Shown here in pieces: positions 11,533 to 23,808 of a DNA stretch of 64,000 nucleotides. The position numbers were made by a program, and so were the translations under genes. This DNA is from Luzula sylvatica (lineage: Eukaryota; Streptophyta; Magnoliopsida; Poales; Juncaceae), in the NCBI GenBank assembly GCA_946800325.1, contig CAMPEJ010000002.1, positions 1,116,001 to 1,180,000 on the forward strand. Direction: 5' to 3'. Under the pieces are notes generated by a model. It had not been told where the DNA came from. It made no database searches and was given only the letters and a program-made list of their open reading frames with translations. Each line of letters begins with the position of its first letter. The first letter of the stretch is position 1.

Positions 11533-14012
11533 ACAAACTTTCTTAGTGTTTGTAAATTTTGGTGAAATGTTATCTGGAAAAAGATACGATTCAAATGATC
11601 TCAAAATACGTTATTTGAACTCCCCAAAGCATAAACGGATTGTTTTGAATCGAAAAACAAACATTCTTAGTGTTTGTAAATTTTGGTGAAATGTTATGTG
11701 GTAAAAGATACAATTCAAATGATCTCAAAATACGTTATTTGAACTCCCCAAAGCATAAACAAATTGTTTTGAATCGAAAAATAAACTTTCTTAGTGTTTG
11801 TAAATTTTGGTGAAATGTTATGTGGTAAAAGATACGATTCGAATGATCTAAAAATATGTTATTTGAACTCCCCAAAGCATAAACAAATTGTTTTGAATCG
11901 AAAAACAAACTGTCTTAGTGTTTGTAAATTTTGGTGAAATGTTATATGGAAAAAGATACGATTCAAATGATCTCAAAATACGTTATTTGAACTCCCCAAA
12001 GCATAAACGGATTGTTTTGAATCGAAAAACAAACTTTCTTAGTGTTTGTAAATTTTGGTGAAATGTTATGTGGTAAAAGATACGATTCAAATGATCTCAA
12101 AATACGTTATTTGAACTCCCCAAAGCACAAACAGATTGTTTTGAATCGAAAAACAAACTTTCTTAGTGTTTGTAAATTTTGGTGAAATGTTATATGGAAA
12201 AAGATACAATTCAAATGATCTCAAAATACGTTCTTTGAACTCCCCAAAGCATAAACCGATTGTTTTGAATCGAAAAACAAACTTTCTTAGTGTTTGTAAA
12301 TTTTGGTGAAATGTTATGTGGTAAAAGATACGATTCAAATGATCTCAAAATACGTTATTTGAACTCCCCAAAGCATAAACAGATTGTTTTGAATCGAAAA
12401 ACAAACTTTCTTAGTGTTTGTAAATTTTGGTGAAATGTTATGTAGTAAAAGATACGATTCAAATGATCTCAAAATACGTTATTTGAACTCCCCAAATCAT
12501 AAACAGATTGTTTTGAATCGAAAAACAAACTTTCTTAGTGTTTGTAAATTTTGGTGAAATGTTATCTGGAAAAAGATACGATTCAAATGATCTCAAAATA
12601 CGTTATTTGAACTCCCCAAAGCATAAACGGATTGTTTTGAATCGAAAAACAAACATTCTTAGTGTTTGTAAATTTTGGTGAAATGTTATGTGGTAAAAGA
12701 TACAATTCAAATGATCTCAAAATACGTTATTTGAACTCCCCAAAGCATAAACAAATTGTTTTGAATCGAAAAATAAACTTTCTTAGTGTTTGTAAATTTT
12801 GGTAAAATGTTATGTGGTAAAAGATACGATTCAAATGATCTCAAAATACGTTATTTGAACTCCCCAAAGCATAAACAGATTGTTTTGAATCGAAAAACAA
12901 ACTTTCTTAGTGTTTGAAAATTTTGGTGAAATGTTATGTGGTAAAAGATACGATTCAAATGATCTCAAAATACGTTATTTGAACTCCCGAAAGCATAAAC
13001 AGATTGTTTTGAATCGAAAAACAAACTTTCTTAGTGTTTGTAAATTTTGGTGAAATGTTATGTGGTAAAAGATACGATTCAAATGATCTCAAAATACGTT
13101 ATTTGAACTCCCCAAAGCATAAACAGATTGTTTTGAATCGAAAAACAAACTTTCTTAGTGTTTGTAAATTTTGGTGAAATGTTATGTCGTAAAAGATACG
13201 ATTCAAATGATCTCAAAATACGTTATTTGAACTCCCCAAAGCATAAACATATTGTTTTGAATCGAAAAACAAACTGTCTTAGTGTTTGTAAATTTTGGTG
13301 AAATGTTATATGGAAAAAGATACGATTCAAATGATCTCAAAATACGTTATTTGAACTCCCCAAAGCATAAACAAATTGTTTTGAATCGAAAAACAAACTT
13401 TCTTAGTGTTTGTAAATTTTGGTGAAATGTTATGTGGTAAAAGATACGATTCGAATGATCTAAAAATATGTTATTTGAACTCCCCAAAGCATAAACAAAT
13501 TGTTTTGAATCGAAAAACAAACTTTCTTAGTGTTTGTAAATTTTGGTGAAATGTTATGTGGTAAAAGATACGATTCAAATGATCTCAAAATACGTTATTT
13601 GAACTCCCCAAAGCATAAACAGATTGTTTTGAATCGAAAAACAAACTGTCTTAGTGTTTGTAAATTTTGGTGAAATGTTATATGGAAAAAGATACGATTC
13701 AAATGATCTCAAAATACGTTATTTGAACTCCCCAAAGCATAAACAGATTGTTTTGAATCGAAAAACAAACTTTCTTAGTGTTTGTAAATTTTGGTGAAAT
13801 GTTATATGGAAAAAGATACGATTCAAATGATCTCAAAATACGTTATTTGAACTCCCCAAAGCATAAACAGATTGTTTTGAATCGAAAAACAAACTGTCTT
13901 AGTGTTTGTAAATTTTGGTGAAATGTTATATGGAAAAAGATACGATTCAAATGATCTCAAAATACGTTATTTGAACTCCCCAAAGCATAAACAAATTGTT
14001 TTGAATCGAAAA
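11533..14012 (+). repeat. 26-monomer-offset segment, copy c (units 94-113)
   Basis: This is the image of copy a inside the second 56-monomer block. It keeps GTTCTTTG and AACCGATTG near 12230-12257 and the TTTGAAAAT and CTCCCG pair at about 12915-12989. Confidence 0.88.
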
Positions 14013-15872
14013 ACAAACTTTCTTAGTGTTTGTAAATTTTGGTGAAATGTTATGTGGTAAAAGATACGATTCGAATGATCTAAAAATATGTTATTTGAAC
14101 TCCCCAAAGCATAAACAAATTGTTTTGAATCGAAAAACAAACTGTCTTAGTGTTTGTAAATTTTGGTGAAATGTTATATGGAAAAAGATACGATTCAAAT
14201 GATCTCAAAATACATTATTTGAACTCCCCAAAGCATAAACGGATTGTTTTGAATCGAAAAACAAACTTTCTTAGTGTTTGTAAATTTTGGTGAAATGTTA
14301 TGTGGTAAAAGATACGATTCAAATGATCTCAAAATACGTTATTTGAACTCCCCAAAGCACAAACAGATTGTTTTGAATCGAAAAACAAACTTTCGTAGTG
14401 TTTGTAAATTTTGGTGAAATGTTATATGGAAAAAGATACGATTCAAATGATCTCAAAATACGTTATTTGAACTCCCCAAAGCATAAACGGATTGTTTTGA
14501 ATCGAAAAACAAACTTTCTAAGTGTTTGTAAATTTTGGTGAAATGTTATGTGGTAAAAGATACGATTCAAATGATCTCAAAATACGTTATTTGAACTCCC
14601 CAAAGCATAAACAGATTGTTTTGAATCGAAAAACAAACTTTCTTAGTGTTTGGAAATTTTGGTGAAATGTTATGTAGTAAAAGATACGATTCAAATGATC
14701 TCAAAATACATTATTTGAACTCCCCAAAGCATAAACAGATTGTTTTGAATCGAAAAACAAACTTTCTTAGTGTTTGTAAATTTTGGTGAAATGTTATCTG
14801 GAAAAAGATACGATTCAAATGATCTCAAAATACGTTATTTGAACTCCCCAAAGCATAAACGGATTGTTTTCAATCGAAAAACAAACATTCTTAGTGTTTG
14901 TAAATTTTGGTGAAATGTTATGTGGTAAAAGATACAATTCAAATGATCTCAAAATACGTTATTTGAACTCCCCAAAGCATAAACAAATTGTTTTGAATCG
15001 AAAAATAAACTTTCTTAGTGTTTGTAAATTTTGGTGAAATGTTATGTGGTAAAAGATACGATTCGAATGATCTAAAAATATGTTATTTGAACTCCCCAAA
15101 GCATAAACAAATTGTTTTGAATCGAAAAACAAACTGTCTTAGTGTTTGTAAATTTTGGTGAAATGTTATATGGAAAAAGATACGATTCAAATGATCTCAA
15201 AATACGTTATTTGAACTCCCCAAAGCATAAACGGATTGTTTTGAATCGAAAAACAAACTTTCTTAGTGTTTGTAAATTTTGGTAAAATGTTATGTGGTAA
15301 AAGATACGATTCAAATGATCTCAAAATACGTTATTTGAACTCCCCAAAGCACAAACAGATTGTTTTGAATCGAAAAACAAACTTTCTTAGTGTTTGTAAA
15401 TTTTGGTGAAATGTTATATGGAAAAAGATACAATTCAAATGATCTCAAAATACGTTATTTGAACTCCCCAAAGCATAAACGGATTGTTTTGAATCGAAAA
15501 ACAAACTTTCTTAGTGTTTGTAAATTTTGGTGAAATGTTATGTGGTAAAAGATACGATTCAAATGATCTCAAAATACGTTATTTGAACTCCCCAAAGCAT
15601 AAACAGATTGTTTTGAATCGAAAAACAAACTTTCTTAGTGTTTGTAAATTTTGGTGAAATGTTATGTAGTAAAAGATACGATTCAAATGATCTCAAAATA
15701 CGTTATTTGAACTCCCCAAATCATAAACAGATTGTTTTGAATCGAAAAACAAACTTTCTTAGTGTTTGTAAATTTTGGTGAAATGTTATCTGGAAAAAGA
15801 TACGATTCAAATGATCTCAAAATACGTTATTTGAACTCCCCAAAGCATAAACGGATTGTTTTGAATCGAAAA

Positions 15873-16120
15873 ACAAACTTTCTTAGTGTTTGTAAATTTT
15901 GGTGAAATGTTATGTGGTAAAAGATACGATTCAAATGATCTCAAAATACGTTATTTGAACTCCCCAAAGCATAAACAGATTGTTTTGAATCGAAAAACAA
16001 ACTTTCTTAGTGTTTGTAAATTTTGGTGAAATGTTATGTAGTAAAAGATACGATTCAAATGATCTCAAAATACGTTATTTGAACTCCCCAAAGCATAAAC
16101 AGATTGTTTTGAATCGAAAA
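15873..16120 (+). repeat. Two-monomer replacement patch (units 129-130)
   Basis: In the partner copy, units 73-74 carry ACATTC with GATACAATT, then ATAAAC with GGTAAAATG. Here units 129-130 instead carry TTTCTTAG with GATACGATT, then GGTGAAATG with GTAGT, like nearby units 126-127. Before and after the patch the 6943-bp register with copy b is unchanged. A length-neutral replacement of this kind is what gene conversion produces; a paired deletion and duplication could also give it. Confidence 0.7.
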
Positions 16121-16616
16121 ACAAACTTTCTTAGTGTTTGAAAATTTTGGTGAAATGTTATGTGGTAAAAGATACGATTCAAATGATCTCAAAATACGTT
16201 ATTTGAACTCCCGAAAGCATAAACAGATTGTTTTGAATCGAAAAACAAACTTTCTTAGTGTTTGTAAATTTTGGTGAAATGTTATGTGGTAAAAGATACG
16301 ATTCAAATGATCTCAAAATACGTTATTTGAACTCCCCAAAGCATAAACAGATTGTTTTGAATCGAAAAACAAACTTTCTTAGTGTTTGTAAATTTTGGTG
16401 AAATGTTATGTCGTAAAAGATACGATTCAAATGATCTCAAAATACGTTATTTGAACTCCCCAAAGCATAAACATATTGTTTTGAATCGAAAAACAAACTG
16501 TCTTAGTGTTTGTAAATTTTGGTGAAATGTTATATGGAAAAAGATACGATTCAAATGATCTCAAAATACGTTATTTGAACTCCCCAAAGCATAAACAAAT
16601 TGTTTTGAATCGAAAA

Positions 16617-17236
16617 ACAAACTTTCTTAGTGTTTGTAAATTTTGGTGAAATGTTATGTGGTAAAAGATACGATTCGAATGATCTCAAAATATGTTATTT
16701 GAACTCCCCAAAGCATAAACAAATTGTTTTGAATCGAAAAACAAACTTTCTTAGTGTTTGTAAATTTTGGTGAAATGTTATGTGGTAAAAGATACGATTC
16801 AAATGATCTCAAAATACGTTATTTGAACTCCCCAAAGCATAAACAGATTGTTTTGAATCGAAAAACAAACTGTCTTAGTGTTTGTAAATTTTGGTGAAAT
16901 GTTATATGGAAAAAGATACGATTCAAATGATCTCAAAATACGTTATTTGAACTCCCCAAAGCATAAACAGATTGTTTTGAATCGAAAAACAAACTTTCTT
17001 AGTGTTTGTAAATTTTGGTGAAATGTTATATGGAAAAAGATACGATTCAAATGATCTCAAAATACGTTATTTGAACTCCCCAAAGCATAAACAGATTGTT
17101 TTGAATCGAAAAACAAACTGTCTTAGTGTTTGTAAATTTTGGTGAAATGTTATATGGAAAAAGATACGATTCAAATGATCTCAAAATACGTTATTTGAAC
17201 TCCCCAAAACATAAACAAATTGTTTTGAATCGAAAA
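16617..17236 (+). repeat. 5-monomer tandem duplication, copy 1
   Basis: Units 135-139 match units 140-144 at 620 bp. The first unit of each has G61 with CTCAAAATATG, a combination found in these two places. Confidence 0.82.
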
Positions 17237-17856
17237 ACAAACTTTCTTAGTGTTTGTAAATTTTGGTGAAATGTTATGTGGTAAAAGATACGATTCGAAT
17301 GATCTCAAAATATGTTATTTGAACTCCCCAAAGCATAAACAAATTGTTTTGAATCGAAAAACAAACTTTCTTAGTGTTTGTAAATTTTGGTGAAATGTTA
17401 TGTGGTAAAAGATACGATTCAAATGATCTCAAAATACGTTATTTGAACTCCCCAAAGCATAAACAGATTGTTTTGAATCGAAAAACAAACTGTCTTAGTG
17501 TTTGTAAATTTTGGTGAAATGTTATATGGAAAAAGATACGATTCAAATGATCTCAAAATACGTTATTTGAACTCCCGAAAGCATAAACAGATTGTTTTGA
17601 ATCGAAAAACAAACTTTCTTAGTGTTTGTAAATTTTGGTGAAATGTTATATGGAAAAAGATACGATTCAAATGATCTCAAAATACGTTATTTGAACTCCC
17701 CAAAGCATAAACAGATTGTTTTGAATCGAAAAACAAACTGTCTTAGTGTTTGTAAATTTTGGTGAAATGTTATATGGAAAAAGATACGATTCAAATGATC
17801 TCAAAATACGTTATTTGAACTCCCCAAAGCATAAACAAATTGTTTTGAATCGAAAA
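17237..17856 (+). repeat. 5-monomer tandem duplication, copy 2
   Basis: Units 140-144 repeat units 135-139. A private CTCCCG occurs at 17572 in unit 142, and the CCCAAAACAT variant near 17205 belongs to the preceding unit. Confidence 0.82.
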
Positions 17857-18104
17857 ACAAACTTTCTTAGTGTTTGTAAATTTTGGTGAAATGTTATGTG
17901 GTAAAAGATACGATTCGAATGATCTAAAAATATGTTATTTGAACTCCCCAAAGCATAAACAAATTGTTTTGAATCGAAAAACAAACTGTCTTAGTGTTTG
18001 TAAATTTTGGTGAAATGTTATATGGAAAAAGATACGATTCAAATGATCTCAAAATACGTTATTTGAACTCCCCAAAGCATAAACGGATTGTTTTGAATCG
18101 AAAA

Positions 18105-18352
18105 ACAAACTTTCTTAGTGTTTGTAAATTTTGGTGAAATGTTATGTGGCAAAAGATACGATTCAAATGATCTCAAAATACGTTATTTGAACTCCCCAAA
18201 GCACAAACAGATTGTTTTGAATCGAAAAACAAACTTTCGTAGTGTTTGTAAATTTTGGTGAAATGTTATATGGAAAAAGATACGATTCAAATGATCTCAA
18301 AATACGTTATTTGAACTCCCCAAAGCATAAACGGATTGTTTTGAATCGAAAA
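18105..18352 (+). repeat. GTGGC/TTTCGTAG dimer, copy 1
   Basis: Unit 147 has C at unit position 46 and C at 100. Unit 148 has G at 11 with the TATGGA class. The same pair recurs at 18849, 19097 and 19469, and later at 26413, 30753 and 39433. Confidence 0.85.
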
Positions 18353-18848
18353 ACAAACTTTCTAAGTGTTTGTAAATTTTGGTGAAATGTTATGTGGTAA
18401 AAGATACGATTCAAATGATCTCAAAATACGTTATTTGAACTCCCCAAAGCATAAACAGATTGTTTTGAATCGAAAAACAAACTTTCTTAGTGTTTGTAAA
18501 TTTTGGTGAAATGTTATATGGAAAAAGATACGATTCAAATGATCTCAAAATACGTTATTTGAACTCCCCAAAGCATAAACAGATTGTTTTGAATCGAAAA
18601 ACAAACTTTCTTAGTGTTTGTAAATTTTGGTGAAATGTTATCTGGAAAAAGATACGATTCAAATGATCTCAAAATACGTTATTTGAACTCCCCAAAGCAT
18701 AAACGGATTGTTTTCAATCGAAAAACAAACATTCTTAGTGTTTGTAAATTTTGGTGAAATGTTATGTGGTAAAAGATACGATTCAAATGATCTCAAAATA
18801 CGTTATTTGAACTCCCCAAAGCATAAACAAATTGTTTTGAATCGAAAA

Positions 18849-19096
18849 ATAAACTTTCTTAGTGTTTGTAAATTTTGGTGAAATGTTATGTGGCAAAAGA
18901 TACGATTCAAATGATCTCAAAATACGTTATTTGAACTCCCCAAAGCACAAACAGATTGTTTTGAATCGAAAAACAAACTTTCGTAGTGTTTGTAAATTTT
19001 GGTGAAATGTTATATGGAAAAAGATACGATTCAAATGATCTCAAAATACGTTATTTGAACTCCCCAAAGCATAAACGGATTGTTTTGAATCGAAAA
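18849..19096 (+). repeat. GTGGC/TTTCGTAG dimer, copy 2
   Basis: It is the same variant pair as at 18105 but begins with ATAAAC, so the first unit appears to be a hybrid of an ATAAAC-type start and a GTGGC-type remainder. Confidence 0.8.
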
Positions 19097-19344
19097 ACAA
19101 ACTTTCTTAGTGTTTGTAAATTTTGGTGAAATGTTATGTGGCAAAAGATACGATTCAAATGATCTCAAAATACGTTATTTGAACTCCCCAAAGCACAAAC
19201 AGATTGTTTTGAATCGAAAAACAAACTTTCGTAGTGTTTGTAAATTTTGGTGAAATGTTATATGGAAAAAGATACGATTCAAATGATCTCAAAATACGTT
19301 ATTTGAACTCCCCAAAGCATAAACAGATTGTTTTGAATCGAAAA
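19097..19344 (+). repeat. GTGGC/TTTCGTAG dimer, copy 3
   Basis: This copy adjoins copy 2 directly. It ends in AAACAGATTG rather than the AAACGGATTG of the other copies. Confidence 0.8.
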
Positions 19345-19468
19345 ACAAACTTTCTTAGTGTTTGTAAATTTTGGTGAAATGTTATATGGAAAAAGATACG
19401 ATTCAAATGATCTCAAAATACGTTATTTGAACTCCCCAAAGCATAAACGGATTGTTTTGAATCGAAAA

Positions 19469-19716
19469 ACAAACTTTCTTAGTGTTTGTAAATTTTGGTG
19501 AAATGTTATGTGGCAAAAGATACGATTCAAATGATCTCAAAATACGTTATTTGAACTCCCCAAAGCACAAACAGATTGTTTTGAATCGAAAAACAAACTT
19601 TCGTAGTGTTTGTAAATTTTGGTGAAATGTTATATGGAAAAAGATACGATTCAAATGATCTCAAAATACGTTATTTGAACTCCCCAAAGCATAAACGGAT
19701 TGTTTTGAATCGAAAA
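19469..19716 (+). repeat. GTGGC/TTTCGTAG dimer, copy 4
   Basis: It is followed by the CTAAG unit at 19717, as copy 1 is followed by one at 18353. Confidence 0.85.
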
Positions 19717-19964
19717 ACAAACTTTCTAAGTGTTTGTAAATTTTGGTGAAATGTTATGTGGTAAAAGATACGATTCAAATGATCTCAAAATACGTTATTT
19801 GAACTCCCCAAAGCATAAACATATTGTTTTGAATCGAAAAACAAACTTTCTTAGTGTTTGTAAATTTTGGTGAAATGTTATGTAGTAAAAGATACGATTC
19901 AAATGATCTCAAAATACGTTATTTGAACTCCCCAAAGCATAAACAGATTGTTTTGAATCGAAAA

Positions 19965-21328
19965 ACAAACTTTCTTAGTGTTTGTAAATTTTGGTGAAAT
20001 GTTATCTGGAAAAAGATACGATTCAAATGATCTCAAAATACGTTATTTGAACTCCCCAAAGCATAAACGGATTGTTTTCAATCGAAAAACAAACATTCTT
20101 AGTGTTTGTAAATTTTGGTGAAATGTTATGTGGTAAAAGATACGATTCAAATGATCTCAAAATACGTTATTTGAACTCCCCAAAGCATAAACAAATTGTT
20201 TTGAATCGAAAAATAAACTTTCTTAGTGTTTGTAAATTTTGGTAAAATGTTATGTGGTAAAAGATACGATTCAAATGATCTCAAAATACGTTATTTGAAC
20301 TCCCCAAAGCATAAACAGATTGTTTTGAATCGAAAAACAAACTTTCTTAGTGTTTGAAAATTTTGGTGAAATGTTATGTGGTAAAAGATACGATTCAAAT
20401 GATCTCAAAATACGTTATTTGAACTCCCGAAAGCATAAACAGATTGTTTTGAATCGAAAAACAAACTTTCTTAGTGTTTGTAAATTTTGGTGAAATGTTA
20501 TGTGGTAAAAGATACGATTCAAATGATCTCAAAATACGTTATTTGAACTCCCCAAAGCATAAACAGATTGTTTTGAATCGAAAAACAAACTTTCTTAGTG
20601 TTTGTAAATTTTGGTGAAATGTTATGTCGTAAAAGATACGATTCAAATGATCTCAAAATACGTTATTTGAACTCCCCAAAGCATAAACATATTGTTTTGA
20701 ATCGAAAAACAAACTGTCTTAGTGTTTGTAAATTTTGGTGAAATGTTATATGGAAAAAGATACGATTCAAATGATCTCAAAATACGTTATTTGAACTCCC
20801 CAAAGCATAAACAAATTGTTTTGAATCGAAAAACAAACTTTCTTAGTGTTTGTAAATTTTGGTGAAATGTTATGTGGTAAAAGATACGATTCGAATGATC
20901 TCAAAATACGTTATTTGAACTCCCCAAAGCATAAACAAATTGTTTTGAATCGAAAAACAAACTTTCTTAGTGTTTGTAAATTTTGGTGAAATGTTATGTG
21001 GTAAAAGATACGATTCAAATGATCTCAAAATACGTTATTTGAACTCCCCAAAGCATAAACAGATTGTTTTGAATCGAAAAACAAACTGTCTTAGTGTTTG
21101 TAAATTTTGGTGAAATGTTATATGGAAAAAGATACGATTCAAATGATCTCAAAATACGTTATTTGAACTCCCCAAAGCATAAACAGATTGTTTTGAATCG
21201 AAAAACAAACTTTCTTAGTGTTTGTAAATTTTGGTGAAATGTTATATGGAAAAAGATACGATTCAAATGATCTCAAAATACGTTATTTGAACTCCCCAAA
21301 GCATAAACAGATTGTTTTGAATCGAAAA
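19965..21328 (+). repeat. 11-monomer unit, copy 1 (1364 bp)
   Basis: Units 162-172 match units 173-183 at 1364 bp. Shared order: CTGG with TTTCAATCG, ACATTC, ATAAAC with GGTAAAATG, TTTGAAAAT with CTCCCG (20424), GTCGT with AACATATTG, and G61 with CTCAAAATACG. I noticed no difference between the copies. Confidence 0.88.
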
Positions 21329-22692
21329 ACAAACTTTCTTAGTGTTTGTAAATTTTGGTGAAATGTTATCTGGAAAAAGATACGATTCAAATGATCTCAA
21401 AATACGTTATTTGAACTCCCCAAAGCATAAACGGATTGTTTTCAATCGAAAAACAAACATTCTTAGTGTTTGTAAATTTTGGTGAAATGTTATGTGGTAA
21501 AAGATACGATTCAAATGATCTCAAAATACGTTATTTGAACTCCCCAAAGCATAAACAAATTGTTTTGAATCGAAAAATAAACTTTCTTAGTGTTTGTAAA
21601 TTTTGGTAAAATGTTATGTGGTAAAAGATACGATTCAAATGATCTCAAAATACGTTATTTGAACTCCCCAAAGCATAAACAGATTGTTTTGAATCGAAAA
21701 ACAAACTTTCTTAGTGTTTGAAAATTTTGGTGAAATGTTATGTGGTAAAAGATACGATTCAAATGATCTCAAAATACGTTATTTGAACTCCCGAAAGCAT
21801 AAACAGATTGTTTTGAATCGAAAAACAAACTTTCTTAGTGTTTGTAAATTTTGGTGAAATGTTATGTGGTAAAAGATACGATTCAAATGATCTCAAAATA
21901 CGTTATTTGAACTCCCCAAAGCATAAACAGATTGTTTTGAATCGAAAAACAAACTTTCTTAGTGTTTGTAAATTTTGGTGAAATGTTATGTCGTAAAAGA
22001 TACGATTCAAATGATCTCAAAATACGTTATTTGAACTCCCCAAAGCATAAACATATTGTTTTGAATCGAAAAACAAACTGTCTTAGTGTTTGTAAATTTT
22101 GGTGAAATGTTATATGGAAAAAGATACGATTCAAATGATCTCAAAATACGTTATTTGAACTCCCCAAAGCATAAACAAATTGTTTTGAATCGAAAAACAA
22201 ACTTTCTTAGTGTTTGTAAATTTTGGTGAAATGTTATGTGGTAAAAGATACGATTCGAATGATCTCAAAATACGTTATTTGAACTCCCCAAAGCATAAAC
22301 AAATTGTTTTGAATCGAAAAACAAACTTTCTTAGTGTTTGTAAATTTTGGTGAAATGTTATGTGGTAAAAGATACGATTCAAATGATCTCAAAATACGTT
22401 ATTTGAACTCCCCAAAGCATAAACAGATTGTTTTGAATCGAAAAACAAACTGTCTTAGTGTTTGTAAATTTTGGTGAAATGTTATATGGAAAAAGATACG
22501 ATTCAAATGATCTCAAAATACGTTATTTGAACTCCCCAAAGCATAAACAGATTGTTTTGAATCGAAAAACAAACTTTCTTAGTGTTTGTAAATTTTGGTG
22601 AAATGTTATATGGAAAAAGATACGATTCAAATGATCTCAAAATACGTTATTTGAACTCCCCAAAGCATAAACAGATTGTTTTGAATCGAAAA
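21329..22692 (+). repeat. 11-monomer unit, copy 2 (1364 bp)
   Basis: This is a direct tandem copy of 19965-21328, with CTCCCG at 21788. The next unit (22693) has G8 and TATGG and breaks the match. Confidence 0.88.
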
Positions 22693-22940
22693 ACAAACTG
22701 TCTTAGTGTTTGTAAATTTTGGTGAAATGTTATATGGAAAAAGATACGATTCAAATGATCTCAAAATACGTTATTTGAACTCCCCAAAGCATAAACAAAT
22801 TGTTTTGAATCGAAAAACAAACTTTCTTAGTGTTTGTAAATTTTGGTGAAATGTTATGTGGTAAAAGATACGATTCGAATGATCTAAAAATATGTTATTT
22901 GAACTCCCCAAAGCATAAACAAATTGTTTTGAATCGAAAA
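22197..22940 (+). repeat. 7-monomer-offset segment, copy 1
   Basis: Units 180-185 match units 187-192 at 868 bp. The pattern is a G61 unit, a TGTGGT unit, then G8, T8 and G8 units of the TATGGA class, and a G61 unit. The first units differ at positions 70 and 77. Confidence 0.7.
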
Positions 22941-23064
22941 ACAAATTGTCTTAGTGTTTGTAAATTTTGGTGAAATGTTATATGGAAAAAGATACGATTC
23001 AAATGATCTCAAAATACGTTATTTGAACTCCCCAAAGCATAAACAAATTGTTTTGAATCGAAAA

Positions 23065-23808
23065 ACAAACTTTCTTAGTGTTTGTAAATTTTGGTGAAAT
23101 GTTATGTGGTAAAAGATACGATTCGAATGATCTAAAAATATGTTATTTGAACTCCCCAAAGCATAAACAAATTGTTTTGAATCGAAAAACAAACTTTCTT
23201 AGTGTTTGTAAATTTTGGTGAAATGTTATGTGGTAAAAGATACGATTCAAATGATCTCAAAATACGTTATTTGAACTCCCCAAAGCATAAACAGATTGTT
23301 TTGAATCGAAAAACAAACTGTCTTAGTGTTTGTAAATTTTGGTGAAATGTTATATGGAAAAAGATACGATTCAAATGATCTCAAAATACGTTATTTGAAC
23401 TCCCCAAAGCATAAACAGATTGTTTTGAATCGAAAAACAAACTTTCTTAGTGTTTGTAAATTTTGGTGAAATGTTATATGGAAAAAGATACGATTCAAAT
23501 GATCTCAAAATACGTTATTTGAACTCCCCAAAGCATAAACAGATTGTTTTGAATCGAAAAACAAACTGTCTTAGTGTTTGTAAATTTTGGTGAAATGTTA
23601 TATGGAAAAAGATACGATTCAAATGATCTCAAAATACGTTATTTGAACTCCCCAAAGCATAAACAAATTGTTTTGAATCGAAAAACAAACTTTCTTAGTG
23701 TTTGTAAATTTTGGTGAAATGTTATGTGGTAAAAGATACGATTCGAATGATCTAAAAATATGTTATTTGAACTCCCCAAAGCATAAACAAATTGTTTTGA
23801 ATCGAAAA
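23065..23808 (+). repeat. 7-monomer-offset segment, copy 2
   Basis: Units 187-192 repeat the class order of units 180-185 and lead into the first 35-monomer unit. Confidence 0.7.

Larger units (their letters stand above)
10418..17236 (+). repeat. 56-monomer block, copy 2 (units 85-139)
   Basis: This copy follows copy 1 directly. Each marker sits 6943 bp after its partner, for example CTCCCG at 12984 against 6041. Changes private to this copy include TTGACCTCC near 11121, AATGGAAAA near 11153 and GATATAAAA near 11225. Near 15449-15481 it has consensus bases where related copies have GTTCTTTG and AACCGATTG, and units 129-130 have been replaced by another monomer type. The match ends about unit 139, one monomer short of a full copy. 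Confidence 0.9.
14757..17236 (+). repeat. 26-monomer-offset segment, copy d (units 120-139)
   Basis: This is the image of copy b inside the second 56-monomer block, and the most altered of the four. Unit 125 has lost two shared variants and units 129-130 are of a different type. The register before and after stays at 6943 bp from copy b. Confidence 0.85.
17857..19964 (+). repeat. Segment built round a repeated two-monomer module
   Basis: Units 145-161 carry a dimer (GTGGC with GCACAAAC, then TTTCGTAG with TATGG) four times, at 18105, 18849, 19097 and 19469. Spacings are 6, 2 and 3 monomers. Between them lie units with CTAAG (near 18362 and 19726), CTGG with TTTCAATCG and ACATTC. The irregular spacing suggests several small exchanges rather than one regular unit. 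Confidence 0.8.
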
